Assembly: GCA_019310665.1 (NCBI GenBank)
Contig: JAFDDW010000134.1
Location: 1 to 6,169, forward strand
Length of the DNA stretch: 6,169 bases
Direction: 5' to 3'
Source of the DNA: Deltaproteobacteria bacterium
GTDB lineage: Bacteria > Desulfobacterota > Desulfobacteria > Desulfobacterales > JAFDCJ01
Shown here in pieces: positions 1-6,154 of this stretch (the first letter of the stretch is position 1; the number at the start of each line of letters is the position of its first letter). The translations under genes were made by a program, and so were the position numbers. The notes beneath the pieces were generated by a model that worked only from the letters and a program-made list of their open reading frames with translations, made no database searches and was not told the DNA's origin.

Positions 1-377
1 GCGAAAAGGCCTTTGAAGAAATGCTCGAAAAATACCCCGATGCCTATTCAACGGCCAAGGTCATCGCCGAGCGTGCGCTGCGGTCGGCCTTCAGAAGAAA
101 TACCACTGCGGTCGAAAATTACTACGATCTGCTGCGTCAAAATGAAAAATTCTCAGATGTGACCACCGACCGAGGGTTGGAGGTCCGGCCGAATATCGAG
201 CACTACCTGGCGCAACAGTATTTGCGGGATGGGCGTATCGAAGATGCCCGGGTATTGCGGGATTCACTTGAATTAAATTTCTTTGACAGTTACATCCTTA
301 CGCGAAACCCGGGCTCCGGCCGGAGGTGGCTGCCGGTCTCACAAGTCGTGTCAAAATTGGATCAGCAGATAAAATGA
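1..377 (+). CDS. C-terminal part of a TPR-like protein (5' end outside window)
   Basis: The frame is open from base 3 with no start needed inside the window, so this is the last ~124 residues of a longer protein; the ATG at 21 is probably internal. It ends at TGA 375-377. Two helical stretches resemble tetratricopeptide repeats. The first contains AFEEMLEKYPDAYSTAK; the second contains EHYLAQQYLRDGRIEDARVL, with the usual small and hydrophobic spacing. No catalytic motif, signal peptide or membrane segment is visible in this part. TPR helices normally serve protein-protein contact, but the actual role cannot be told from the tail. It lies on the opposite strand to all other genes here and converges on rsfS with an 11-base gap and no recognisable terminator between them. 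I do not recognise the family. Confidence 0.6.
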   Translation, partial: EKAFEEMLEKYPDAYSTAKVIAERALRSAFRRNTTAVENYYDLLRQNEKFSDVTTDRGLEVRPNIEHYLAQQYLRDGRIEDARVLRDSLELNFFDSYILTRNPGSGRRWLPVSQVVSKLDQQIK

Positions 378-388
378 TTTCCGTAAGT

Positions 389-790
389 TTATATATCGAC
401 AGTATTGGGGGAGGTGTGAGATTTCTCGGCTGCCTTTTTCAGAGCAGGCGTTTCGATTCTTTTGGCATCCACCCACAGGCCCTCCAGGTCATAGAATTCG
501 CGCATCGGTTCGTAAAATACATGGATGATCACATGCCCGTAATCGAGTAGTATCCAGTGACCGTCTTTAGAGCCTTCCACGCTGAGCGGCTTAATTTTAT
601 GCTTTTTTAAGTCCGTTTTAATATAGTCGGCAATGGCGCCTACCTGCCGGTTCGATCGTCCACTGCAAATGATAAAGACATCTGCGAATGAGGTCAGTTC
701 GGCCACGTCCAGGGCGACCACATTCAAGGCTTTTTTACCCAGTACCGCCTTGACATAAAGATCCAGGGTGGGATCCGTTTTTTTTGTCAT
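389..790 (-). CDS. rsfS: Ribosome silencing factor RsfS (Iojap family)
   Basis: A 133-residue cytosolic protein covering the complete RsfS/Iojap domain. Members bind ribosomal protein L14 on the free 50S subunit and block joining with 30S, saving translation when nutrients are short. Visible family features are LDVAELTSFADVFIICSG (27-44), the SNRQV-AIADY segment (46-56), the VEG..DGHWILLDYG block (71-85), HVF (90-92) and EFYDLEGLW (98-106). One deviation is seen: in the usual (D/Y/L)GD(V/I)(I/V)VH block, the Asp after Gly85 is His86. The last ~25 residues (lysine-rich, then SHTSPNTVDI) extend beyond the core. The ATG sits in an ATGA overlap with the nadD stop, preceded by AAGGAA at 7 bases, so it has its own ribosome site and is also likely coupled to nadD. 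It is the last gene of the minus-strand run. Confidence 0.95.
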   Translation of the reverse strand: MTKKTDPTLDLYVKAVLGKKALNVVALDVAELTSFADVFIICSGRSNRQVGAIADYIKTDLKKHKIKPLSVEGSKDGHWILLDYGHVIIHVFYEPMREFYDLEGLWVDAKRIETPALKKAAEKSHTSPNTVDI

Positions 791-1452
791 AAATAAATTC
801 CTTTTGAGCGAATGAATTTTGCTACCTTCTGCGGAACTAAATATTCAATCGATCTTCCCTGATTGATCTGCCGGCGTATCCGGGTTGAAGAAATATCCAA
901 GGCAGTTACCTCAAAAACATAAACCGGCTGTTTGTGTTTGGCAAGGTAGCAGGACCGGGCCGGAGAATAGGCATAGTCCGCTGACAATTTGGATGTTATG
1001 TATTCGTCCATGATTTTCCAGGGACCTTCGTCCAAACTGCTGCCCGCTTTGGGGCGATTGATGACAATCAAGGGAATCTGGGCCAGCAATTCCTCATAGG
1101 ATTTCCAGGTATTAATCTCAAGAAAGGCATCCAGACCCATAATCAGATGCAACCGGGTTTTATCGGGCAGCTTAGCTTTGAAGTGGTGCACGGTATCGAT
1201 GGTGTACGACGGGCCGGATCGATTCAATTCCACGTCGGAGACTTCAAGACCGGAGATATCCTCAAGCGCCAGATTGAGCATGTGCAACCGGTCGGCAGCG
1301 GCCACCACCTCGCCGGGCCTTTTGTGAGGTGGCAGTGCCGCAGGAATCAAAAAAACCTCATCCAGCTCAAACCCCTCCCGGACTTCCACCGCCGCCCGCA
1401 GATGCCCCAAATGAATGGGATTAAATGTTCCGCCGAAAAGGCCTATACGCAT
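787..1452 (-). CDS. nadD: Nicotinate-nucleotide adenylyltransferase NadD
   Basis: A 221-residue cytosolic enzyme that joins ATP and nicotinate mononucleotide to give deamido-NAD, the penultimate step of NAD synthesis. The nucleotidyltransferase fold is plain: GLFGGTFNPIHLGH (4-17) with the nucleotide-binding (H/T)xGH-type motif, PPHK (41-44), RSGPSYTIDTV (78-88), GLDAFLEINTWKSYEELL (106-123) and the C-terminal ISSTRIR signature (187-193). The length is usual for NadD. The ATG at 1450-1452 is the only sensible start because residue 4 begins the fold; its ribosome site is weak (GGAT further out, GAG close in). It overlaps rsfS by 4 bases (ATGA), the common nadD-rsfS pairing. Upstream lies a 213-base repeat-bearing spacer rather than a direct junction with proA, so it may be transcribed partly from its own promoter. 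Confidence 0.97.
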   Translation of the reverse strand: MRIGLFGGTFNPIHLGHLRAAVEVREGFELDEVFLIPAALPPHKRPGEVVAAADRLHMLNLALEDISGLEVSDVELNRSGPSYTIDTVHHFKAKLPDKTRLHLIMGLDAFLEINTWKSYEELLAQIPLIVINRPKAGSSLDEGPWKIMDEYITSKLSADYAYSPARSCYLAKHKQPVYVFEVTALDISSTRIRRQINQGRSIEYLVPQKVAKFIRSKGIYL

Positions 1453-1474
1453 AGTCTCATATCCATAGCTTGGC

Positions 1475-1503
1475 TTAAAAATCCAATGCCTTTAGCCTTT
1501 CAA
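1475..1503 (-). promoter_or_regulatory. Possible weak sigma-70 type promoter for nadD-rsfS
   Basis: On the minus strand TTGAAA (1503-1498, five of six to the -35 consensus) is followed after 17 bases by TTTTAA (1480-1475, three of six to the -10 consensus). The nadD start codon is 22 bases beyond. The region is AT-rich and lies between the repeat-like element and nadD. The match is weak and could be chance; transcription from upstream through the spacer is the alternative. Confidence 0.2.
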
Positions 1504-1532
1504 ATCAATTCGACTTAAATCCATTAGCTATA

Positions 1533-1648
1533 GGAGCGTCTCGCAAGGCGAGACTTGAGGACCGGCCATTCTGGCCTCGAGGTTAGAGGCAAAAAATCCG
1601 CAGTACCTGCCGAATTCAGACCTCAAACCTTAAGCGAAGCGATCCTCC
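1533..1648. repeat. Repeat-like intergenic element with imperfect inverted ends
   Basis: A 116-base stretch fills most of the proA-nadD spacer. Its ends mirror each other in outline. The left end reads GGAG, 18 bases, TTGAGG (1533-1560). The right end, read on the other strand, also gives GGAG, 18 bases, TTGAGG (1648-1621), although the 18 bases between differ. Inside are a perfect 7-bp hairpin with a 3-base loop (GTCTCGC/GCGAGAC, 1538-1554), a GGCC/GGCC pair (1563-1575) and GCAG/CTGC around 1600-1610. No reading frame of interest crosses it. The shape fits a MITE- or REP-like mobile repeat or a structured RNA segment. Only one copy is in the window, so the repeat status is an inference. Confidence 0.45.
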
Positions 1649-1651
1649 AGC

Positions 1652-1672
1652 GGAGTGATCTTTGATCACTCC
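1652..1672. other. Perfect 9-bp hairpin across the proA stop codon
   Basis: GGAGTGATC, loop TTT, GATCACTCC form a perfect stem. The proA stop TGA (1668-1666) lies in the arm transcribed first. In the proA transcript no run of T follows the stem, so it is not a standard intrinsic terminator. A competing partner lies next to it: GATCCTCC at 1641-1648 can pair with GGAGTGATC (1652-1660) with one bulged base, so GGAGTGATC could pair on either side. It may protect the 3' end or mark the edge of the adjacent repeat element. Confidence 0.5.
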
Positions 1673-2922
1673 CTGATCTGACCGTTGCCTTGTACTACAA
1701 ATTTGGTGGTGGTTAATTCCTCCACCCCCATGGGTCCGAAAGCATGCAGTTTGGAAGTGCTGATGCCGATTTCAGCACCAAGTCCCAGCTGCCCGCCGTC
1801 GTTAAACCGCGTTGAAGCGTTCACCAGCACCACGGATGAATCCGCTTCACGCACAAAACGTTTGGCACGTTCATAGTTGCCGGTAACGATGGCCTCTGAA
1901 TGGTTGGAACTGTATTCGGCGATGTGGGCCAGGGCCTCATCCATGTCTTTAACCACCTTGACGGCCAGAATTAAATCCAGATATTCCGCCGGCCAGTCGG
2001 ATTCCTGCGCTTTTTTGGCAGCGGGCAATATGCGGCAGGTCTCGGCACAACCTCTGAGTTCCACACCCGCCTCACCAAACCGACCGGCCATGTCCACCAG
2101 GAACGCTTCGGCCACCGACCGGTGCACAAGCATTGTCTCCATGGCATTGCAAACGCCGGGACGCTGGACCTTGGCATTAAAGCAAATATTTTGGGCCATA
2201 GCCAGATCGGCATCGACATCAACATAAATATGACAAACCCCTTTATAATGCTTTAAGACGGGAATTTTTGAGTTCTCCACCACCGAACGGATCAGCCCTT
2301 CGCCGCCCCGGGGAATGATAAGATCAATAAACGCTTCTTGATTTATTAGGGCATACACCGCCTCGCGCTCCCGAACCGGCACCACCTGGACCGATTTGTC
2401 CGGCAGTCCTGAATTTTCCAGCCCCCGTCGGATGATAGCCGCCAGGGCCTGGTTGGAATAAAAGGCCTCTGATCCGCCGCGTAAAATGACGGCGTTGCCG
2501 GCCTTCAGACACAACCCGGCGGCATCGACAGTCACATTGGGCCTTGATTCGTAGATAATACCGATAACCCCCAGCGGAATCCGCATGCGCGCTATCTGCA
2601 AACCGTTGGGCCGAATCCTTGTCGGACCCATGGTGCCAACCGGATCATTTAACTGCGCGACTTCTTTGAGCCCATTAACCATGGCATGGATGGTCTCATC
2701 TTTAATGGTCAGCCGGTCGATCATGGCACCGGAAAGCCCCATTTCTTCTGCCCTTGAAAGATCCTTTTGATTTTCGGCTTTAATGAAATCGGCTTCTTCT
2801 TCAAGCCCGTCAGCAATGGCAAATAAAGCTGCATTTTTTTGTTCGCTGGAAACACGGGCCAGTTTATTGGCCGCCTCCCTGGCCGCCTTGGCCATTGTTG
2901 TGATGGTTGATTCTATGGTCAT
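1666..2922 (-). CDS. proA: Gamma-glutamyl phosphate reductase ProA
   Basis: A 418-residue cytosolic enzyme that reduces gamma-glutamyl phosphate with NADPH to glutamate-5-semialdehyde, the second step of proline synthesis. It belongs to the aldehyde dehydrogenase superfamily. Clear signatures are IPLGVIGIIYESRPNVTVDA (115-134), CLKAGNAVILRGGSEA (138-153), IIPRGGEGLI (202-211), the catalytic Cys258 in QRPGVCNAMET, and ASTRFNDGGQLGLGAEIGIS (369-388) leading to HAFGPMGVEELT. The length is usual and the GNGQIRE ending is normal for the family, so the stop is not truncated by the nearby repeat. The ATG at 2920-2922 gives the expected N-terminus, but its ribosome site is poor (only GCGGAT about 8 bases upstream). 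It follows proB after a 196-base spacer holding an inverted heptamer array, and ProB supplies its unstable substrate. Confidence 0.97.
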   Translation of the reverse strand: MTIESTITTMAKAAREAANKLARVSSEQKNAALFAIADGLEEEADFIKAENQKDLSRAEEMGLSGAMIDRLTIKDETIHAMVNGLKEVAQLNDPVGTMGPTRIRPNGLQIARMRIPLGVIGIIYESRPNVTVDAAGLCLKAGNAVILRGGSEAFYSNQALAAIIRRGLENSGLPDKSVQVVPVREREAVYALINQEAFIDLIIPRGGEGLIRSVVENSKIPVLKHYKGVCHIYVDVDADLAMAQNICFNAKVQRPGVCNAMETMLVHRSVAEAFLVDMAGRFGEAGVELRGCAETCRILPAAKKAQESDWPAEYLDLILAVKVVKDMDEALAHIAEYSSNHSEAIVTGNYERAKRFVREADSSVVLVNASTRFNDGGQLGLGAEIGISTSKLHAFGPMGVEELTTTKFVVQGNGQIRE

Positions 2923-2985
2923 CGTTATTTATCCGCTGGTTAAACTTTATTTGGGGTTAACACACTTTATGAGCAATTTACTGTA

Positions 2986-3068
2986 GATACTCGATGCTGG
3001 ATTCTGGATGCTCGATGACAGTCGGGCAGAAGTGCACCATTGTCATCGAGAATCGAGTATCGAGTATC
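2986..3068. repeat. Inverted array of 7-base units forming a long imperfect hairpin
   Basis: The left arm (2986-3020) contains four successive heptamers of the form CT(C/G)GAT(G/T) at 2990, 2997, 3004 and 3011. The right arm (3041-3068) contains three on the opposite strand (3044-3064). Outside the extra heptamer the arms are complementary except for two mismatches, beginning with GATACTCGAT on both strands and ending next to the loop with CGATGACA. The 20-base loop has its own small stem (GGGCA 3024-3028 with TGCACC 3033-3038, one bulged A). No T-run follows on either strand. It occupies the middle of the proB-proA spacer; the flanks 2923-2985 and 3069-3118 show nothing I can name. It resembles an expandable intergenic repeat and may fold in the proBA transcript. 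Confidence 0.7.
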
Positions 3069-3118
3069 AAATCGCAATAGCACCATACCTCCAGTGACTA
3101 AAGTCCGGTACTCGTTAT

Positions 3119-4261
3119 TCATATATCAACTGCAGCGGTGATAGCAAGATTGTCCCGGTGAATGATCTCATCATAAGATTTGTGCCCCAGCACCTGTTTG
3201 ATGCGATTGGATTTCAGACCCATGATTTTTTTGATTTCGGAAGAACTGTAATTGACCAGGCCGATTCCCAGAACTTCATTGTGGCGGTCTACAAATTCTA
3301 CCGGCGCACCTACTCCAAAATCATCTGTCACTTCCAGAATACCGCTGGGCAACAGGCTTTTGCCGTTTTTTAAAAGTGCTGTCGCGGCACCTTCGTCAAT
3401 TTTGATCACTCCCTGGGGTTTTAACGAAAAGGCGATCCAGCACTTGCGACTGGCCAGCCTTTGCGTTTGGGGCACAAAAAAGGTTCCGTGTTTTTGTCCG
3501 GCAAACAGTTTGAGCAGAACATTCGGTTTATCACCCCGTGCAATCACCATGGGCACACCGGCCGAATTGACCTTTCGGGCGGCTTTAATCTTGCTGATCA
3601 TGCCGCCGGTGCCCAGCGCACCGGGAATATCACCGGCATAGCGCTCGGTATCTTTAGTGATGCGGGTAACCCTGGTGATCAATTCGGCTTGCGGATACAC
3701 CCGCGGATCCTGGGTATACAGTCCGTCGATATCCGTCAGGTTGATCAGAACATCGGCATCCATCAGGAGGGTGATCATCGCGGCCAGATTATCGTTGTCG
3801 CCTAATTTGATCTCCTCGACCCACACGGTATCGTTTTCATTAACAATGGGTACCACCTTCCATGACAACAGGGTGTTGAGGGTGTTGCGGGCGTTTAAAT
3901 AGCGCTTGCGGCTGGAGAGATCTTCGCTGGTCAGCAAAATCTGGGCGACTTTCTGACGGTAACGACCAAAGGCCTTCTCGTATTCCATCATCAGGCCGGC
4001 CTGACCGATGGCAGCCACCGCCTGGCGTTTAGGAAGCGCATCCGGTCTTTTGGCAAGACCGATTTTTCTAACACCTGAGGCCATAGCTCCGGAGGACACC
4101 AGGATCACTTCCAGGCCGTTGTCAATTAATTTACAGATTTGTCGGGCAATAGACCGCATGGCTTTTAGATTTAAACCATTGTCTTGGGTCAACACATTAC
4201 TGCCCACTTTAACCACGGCTCGTTTGGCCCGCTCAAAACTCAATTTATGGTTCGTTGTCAC
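3119..4261 (-). CDS. proB: Glutamate 5-kinase ProB with PUA domain
   Basis: A 380-residue cytosolic enzyme that phosphorylates L-glutamate with ATP to gamma-glutamyl phosphate, the first and usually proline-inhibited step of proline synthesis. The amino acid kinase domain (about 15-250) shows VVKVGSNVL (16-24), VSSGAMASG (55-63), PIVNENDTV (138-146), GDNDNLAA (154-161), TDIDGLY (176-182) and GTGGMISKIKAA (217-228). A C-terminal PUA domain follows at about 272-360, as in the long ProB class. I chose the GTG at 4261-4259: AGGA stands 8 bases upstream and the N-terminus then matches the family length. A TTG at 4300 would add 13 unlikely residues, and a TTG at 4243 has no ribosome site. The first 17 bases overlap the end of obgE, so translation is probably coupled. 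The partner enzyme ProA is encoded next. Confidence 0.96.
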   Translation of the reverse strand: MTTNHKLSFERAKRAVVKVGSNVLTQDNGLNLKAMRSIARQICKLIDNGLEVILVSSGAMASGVRKIGLAKRPDALPKRQAVAAIGQAGLMMEYEKAFGRYRQKVAQILLTSEDLSSRKRYLNARNTLNTLLSWKVVPIVNENDTVWVEEIKLGDNDNLAAMITLLMDADVLINLTDIDGLYTQDPRVYPQAELITRVTRITKDTERYAGDIPGALGTGGMISKIKAARKVNSAGVPMVIARGDKPNVLLKLFAGQKHGTFFVPQTQRLASRKCWIAFSLKPQGVIKIDEGAATALLKNGKSLLPSGILEVTDDFGVGAPVEFVDRHNEVLGIGLVNYSSSEIKKIMGLKSNRIKQVLGHKSYDEIIHRDNLAITAAVDI

Positions 4262-5273
4262 TATTCTGGTCCTGCTTTGTAAAACGTTCAAGAGAGTCAA
4301 CCATCATTGAGGTCAGCTTATCAACCCCTTTATGGGTAACAGCCGATATCTGAAACACCTCCCGGTCTTTGACGGCAGCCTGAAAAGCCCTGGCAGCCTC
4401 TTTTGTACCGGGCAAATCCATTTTGTTTAAGGCCACTATCTGGGGCTTTTCCATCAGCTGCGAGCTGTAATTGGCCAGTTCCCGATTGATGGTTTCGTAT
4501 TCTGCCAGGGGATTTTGCGGATCGATAAGGGAGATGTCGATAAGATGGACCAGGACCCGGGTGCGTTCAATGTGGCGCAGGAAGTGAGTGCCGAGTCCCA
4601 CCCCTTTGTGAGCACCTTCAATTAATCCCGGTATATCGGCCACCACAAACGGCTCTCCCCACCCGGCCTGAACCACCCCCAGAGTCGGAGTCAGGGTGGT
4701 AAAAGGGTAGTCCGCAATTTTGGGGGTTGCAGAAGATATGACACTGATGAGGGTCGATTTTCCGGCGTTGGGCAGGCCGATGAGCCCCACGTCGGCCAGA
4801 AGTTTGAGATCGAGTTTGAGCTTTAGAAAGTGACCGGGTTCACCGGGTTGGGCAAATCGCGGCGCACGGTGGGTGGAGGATTTAAAACGGATGTTGCCTT
4901 GGCCGCCCCTCCCGCCTTCAGCAATGATATAGACTTCGTCGGGTTGGGTAAAATCTTTTATGAGTTCATTGGTTTCTTCATCTAGGATGAGCGTTCCCGG
5001 CGGAATTTCGATGATGAGATCATCACCTTTTTTGCCGGTCTTTTTCTTTCCCTGGCCGTGGGAACCGTTTGGGGCCTTAAACTGCCGTTTGAATCGAAAC
5101 GGATATAAGGTACGTCGGTGCGATGTGCTTTTTAAAATTACATCACCGCCTTTGCCCCCATCACCACCGTCAGGACCACCGCGGGGAATAAATTTTTCAC
5201 GCCGGAAACTCACACACCCGCGGCCGCCGCCACCGGACTGAACGGTGATGAACACTTCATCAAAGAATTTCAC
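4245..5273 (-). CDS. obgE: Obg-family GTPase ObgE/CgtA
   Basis: A 342-residue GTPase that binds the 50S subunit late in its assembly and is linked to the stringent response. The glycine-rich Obg domain fills 1-158, with SGGGGRGCVSFRREKFIPRG (13-32), GGPDGGDGGKGGDV (32-45) and GGRGGQGNIRFKSSTHRAPR (120-139). The G domain follows: G1 GLPNAGKST (166-174), G2 FTTLTP (191-196), G3 DIPG (213-216) with GLIEGAHKGVGLG, G4 NKMD (283-286) and G5 SAV (310-312). There is no OCT domain, only a short polar tail (KQDQNSDNEP), as in many Gram-negative members. The start is GTG at 5273-5271, giving the canonical MKFFDE; it sits in a GTGA overlap with the rpmA stop and has no clear ribosome site of its own, which implies translational coupling to rpmA. 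The rplU-rpmA-obg order is one of the best conserved in bacteria. Confidence 0.98.
   Translation of the reverse strand: MKFFDEVFITVQSGGGGRGCVSFRREKFIPRGGPDGGDGGKGGDVILKSTSHRRTLYPFRFKRQFKAPNGSHGQGKKKTGKKGDDLIIEIPPGTLILDEETNELIKDFTQPDEVYIIAEGGRGGQGNIRFKSSTHRAPRFAQPGEPGHFLKLKLDLKLLADVGLIGLPNAGKSTLISVISSATPKIADYPFTTLTPTLGVVQAGWGEPFVVADIPGLIEGAHKGVGLGTHFLRHIERTRVLVHLIDISLIDPQNPLAEYETINRELANYSSQLMEKPQIVALNKMDLPGTKEAARAFQAAVKDREVFQISAVTHKGVDKLTSMMVDSLERFTKQDQNSDNEP
4270..4274 (-). promoter_or_regulatory. Ribosome binding site deciding the proB start
   Basis: On the minus strand CAGGA lies 8 bases before the GTG at 4261, inside the last codons of obgE. No comparable purine run precedes the other candidate starts (TTG 4300, TTG 4243), which is why the GTG is preferred. 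Confidence 0.6.
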
Positions 5274-5524
5274 TCTGCATAAACACTGATTTTTTTGCGC
5301 GAGCGTCCCTGCCTTTCAAAGGCAACTCGGCCGTCTATTTTGGCAAACAGGGTATAATCTTTGCCCATTCCGACGTTTTCACCGGGATGAAATTGAGTTC
5401 CCAGCTGTCGCACCAGAATATTGCCGGCCTTTACCGGTTGTCCACCGAAGCGTTTGACGCCGCGTCGTTGTGCATTGCTATCGCGACCGTTTTTGGAACT
5501 GCCGCCTGCTTTTTTATGAGCCAT
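5270..5524 (-). CDS. rpmA: 50S ribosomal protein L27
   Basis: An 84-residue protein of the large ribosomal subunit whose N-terminus reaches the peptidyl transferase centre. The start MAHKKAGGSSKNGRDSNAQR and the blocks RFGGQPVKAGNILVRQLGT (25-43), FHPGENVGMGKDYTLFA (45-61) and G.V.FER (65-71) are those of a normal full-length L27. The N-terminus is the direct Gram-negative type, without the cleaved leader found in Firmicutes. The ATG (5524-5522) has a strong AAGGAG at 5537-5532, 7 bases away. Its stop overlaps the obgE GTG by 4 bases. The 73-base AT-rich spacer to rplU (5525-5597) shows this ribosome site and nothing else. Confidence 0.98.
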   Translation of the reverse strand: MAHKKAGGSSKNGRDSNAQRRGVKRFGGQPVKAGNILVRQLGTQFHPGENVGMGKDYTLFAKIDGRVAFERQGRSRKKISVYAE

Positions 5525-5597
5525 CGTTGGACTCCTTTTTACGATTTGAATCTATTTGATTGCTTCAAACAAAAATTATTGATGAAAAATCAGATTA

Positions 5598-6140
5598 TTA
5601 TTCTGCATCCTCTTTTGGGCCTGCTGCCTTTTCAGCATCTGATTTCTTGGCTGTCTCTTTCTTGGGCGCCGATTTCTTGGCCTCGGGCTGCTTGGCTTCT
5701 ACCTTGGCCTCGGGCTGCTTGGCTTCTACCTTGGCATCGGGTTGCTTGGCTTCTACCTTGGCCTCGGGCTGCTTGGCTTCTACCTTGGCATCGGATTCAG
5801 GTTCGGCGGCTTTTTCAGCAGTGGACCCTTTGGCTTTGATGCTATCTATCTGCACCGCGGTAAATTCCTGGCGATGTCCATTTTTGCGGCGAAAGCGTTT
5901 CCGTCGTTTGTATTTAAAGACAATGATCTTTTTGGCTTTACCCTGCTCCACGATGTGACCCTCTACCGAAATACCATCAAGCACCGGCTGACCGATGCTG
6001 ACGTTATCTCCGTCAGCAAACATCAATACCCGGTCAAAGGTCACGGGACTGCCAACATCCCCGGAAATTTTTTCAACCCTTAATACTTCGCCCTGCTGGA
6101 CTTTATATTGTTTACCGCCTGAATTCAATACCGCGTACAT
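5598..6140 (-). CDS. rplU: 50S ribosomal protein L21 with a long repetitive C-terminal tail
   Basis: Residues 1-103 are a complete L21, a 23S rRNA-binding protein of the large subunit: MYAVLNSGGKQYKV at the start, GEVLRVEKI, the VLDGISVEGHIVEQGKAKKI block, then the basic IVFKYKRRKRFRRKNGHRQ (73-91) and a final I(D/T).I segment. L21 normally ends here at about 103 residues. This one continues for 77 more (104-180), made almost only of Lys, Glu, Ala, Pro, Gln, Asp and Ser, with four KVEAKQP(E/D)A repeats at 119-154. The tail is predicted to be disordered or loosely helical and of mixed charge. It is in frame, with no frameshift, and ends in two TAA codons. The ATG (6140-6138) follows a full AGGAGG. 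It is the first gene of the run seen here; its promoter lies outside the window. Confidence 0.97.
   Translation of the reverse strand: MYAVLNSGGKQYKVQQGEVLRVEKISGDVGSPVTFDRVLMFADGDNVSIGQPVLDGISVEGHIVEQGKAKKIIVFKYKRRKRFRRKNGHRQEFTAVQIDSIKAKGSTAEKAAEPESDAKVEAKQPEAKVEAKQPDAKVEAKQPEAKVEAKQPEAKKSAPKKETAKKSDAEKAAGPKEDAE
5679..5786 (-). repeat. Four tandem 27-base repeats inside rplU
   Basis: Units lie at 5679-5705, 5706-5732, 5733-5759 and 5760-5786. Three units are identical and the third differs at two bases (one giving Glu to Asp, one silent). An 8-base partial unit follows at 5787-5794. Each unit encodes nine residues, KVEAKQPEA, so copy number can change without breaking the frame. The near identity at silent positions points to recent duplication by slippage or unequal recombination rather than selection on protein sequence alone. 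Confidence 0.95.
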
Positions 6141-6148
6141 CGGTTCGG

Positions 6149-6154
6149 CCTCCT
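6149..6154 (-). promoter_or_regulatory. Strong ribosome binding site of rplU
   Basis: AGGAGG on the minus strand, 8 bases before the ATG, a full anti-16S match that fits a highly expressed ribosomal protein gene and fixes the start. Only 15 bases remain upstream in the window, so no promoter or L21 leader structure can be judged. Confidence 0.8.

Noticed and set aside
326..550. Plus-strand frame of 74 codons spanning the convergent gene ends
   Set aside because: It overlaps the end of the TPR-like gene in another frame and lies opposite the well-supported rsfS; no family features.
1652..1672. Perfect hairpin considered as an intrinsic terminator of proA
   Set aside because: No run of T follows the stem on the minus strand; the nearest T-run lies about 60 bases further on and is not attached to this stem.
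1147..2227. Plus-strand frames opposite nadD and proA (up to 123 codons), and an 84-codon minus-strand frame within proA
   Set aside because: All are shadows of genes with complete family motifs, with no independent ribosome site or recognisable protein.
2923..2985. Possible promoter just upstream of proA (TTGCTC with an AT-rich segment downstream)
   Set aside because: No acceptable -10 hexamer at 16-18 base spacing, so the match is no better than expected in AT-rich spacer DNA.
2990..3064. Heptamer units considered as a CRISPR array
   Set aside because: Units are only 7 bases, contiguous without unique spacers, and in inverted orientation; no cas gene is nearby.
3252..3902. Plus-strand frames of 129, 114 and 81 codons opposite proB
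   Set aside because: Antisense to the conserved kinase motifs of ProB; composition and overlap mark them as chance frames.
5387..5958. Two plus-strand open frames (150 and 132 codons) with repeated Leu/Trp/Ala-rich segments opposite rplU and rpmA
   Set aside because: They are the antisense reading of the 27-base repeats and of two well-defined ribosomal protein genes; the repetition comes from the rplU tail and there is no plausible start site or family match.
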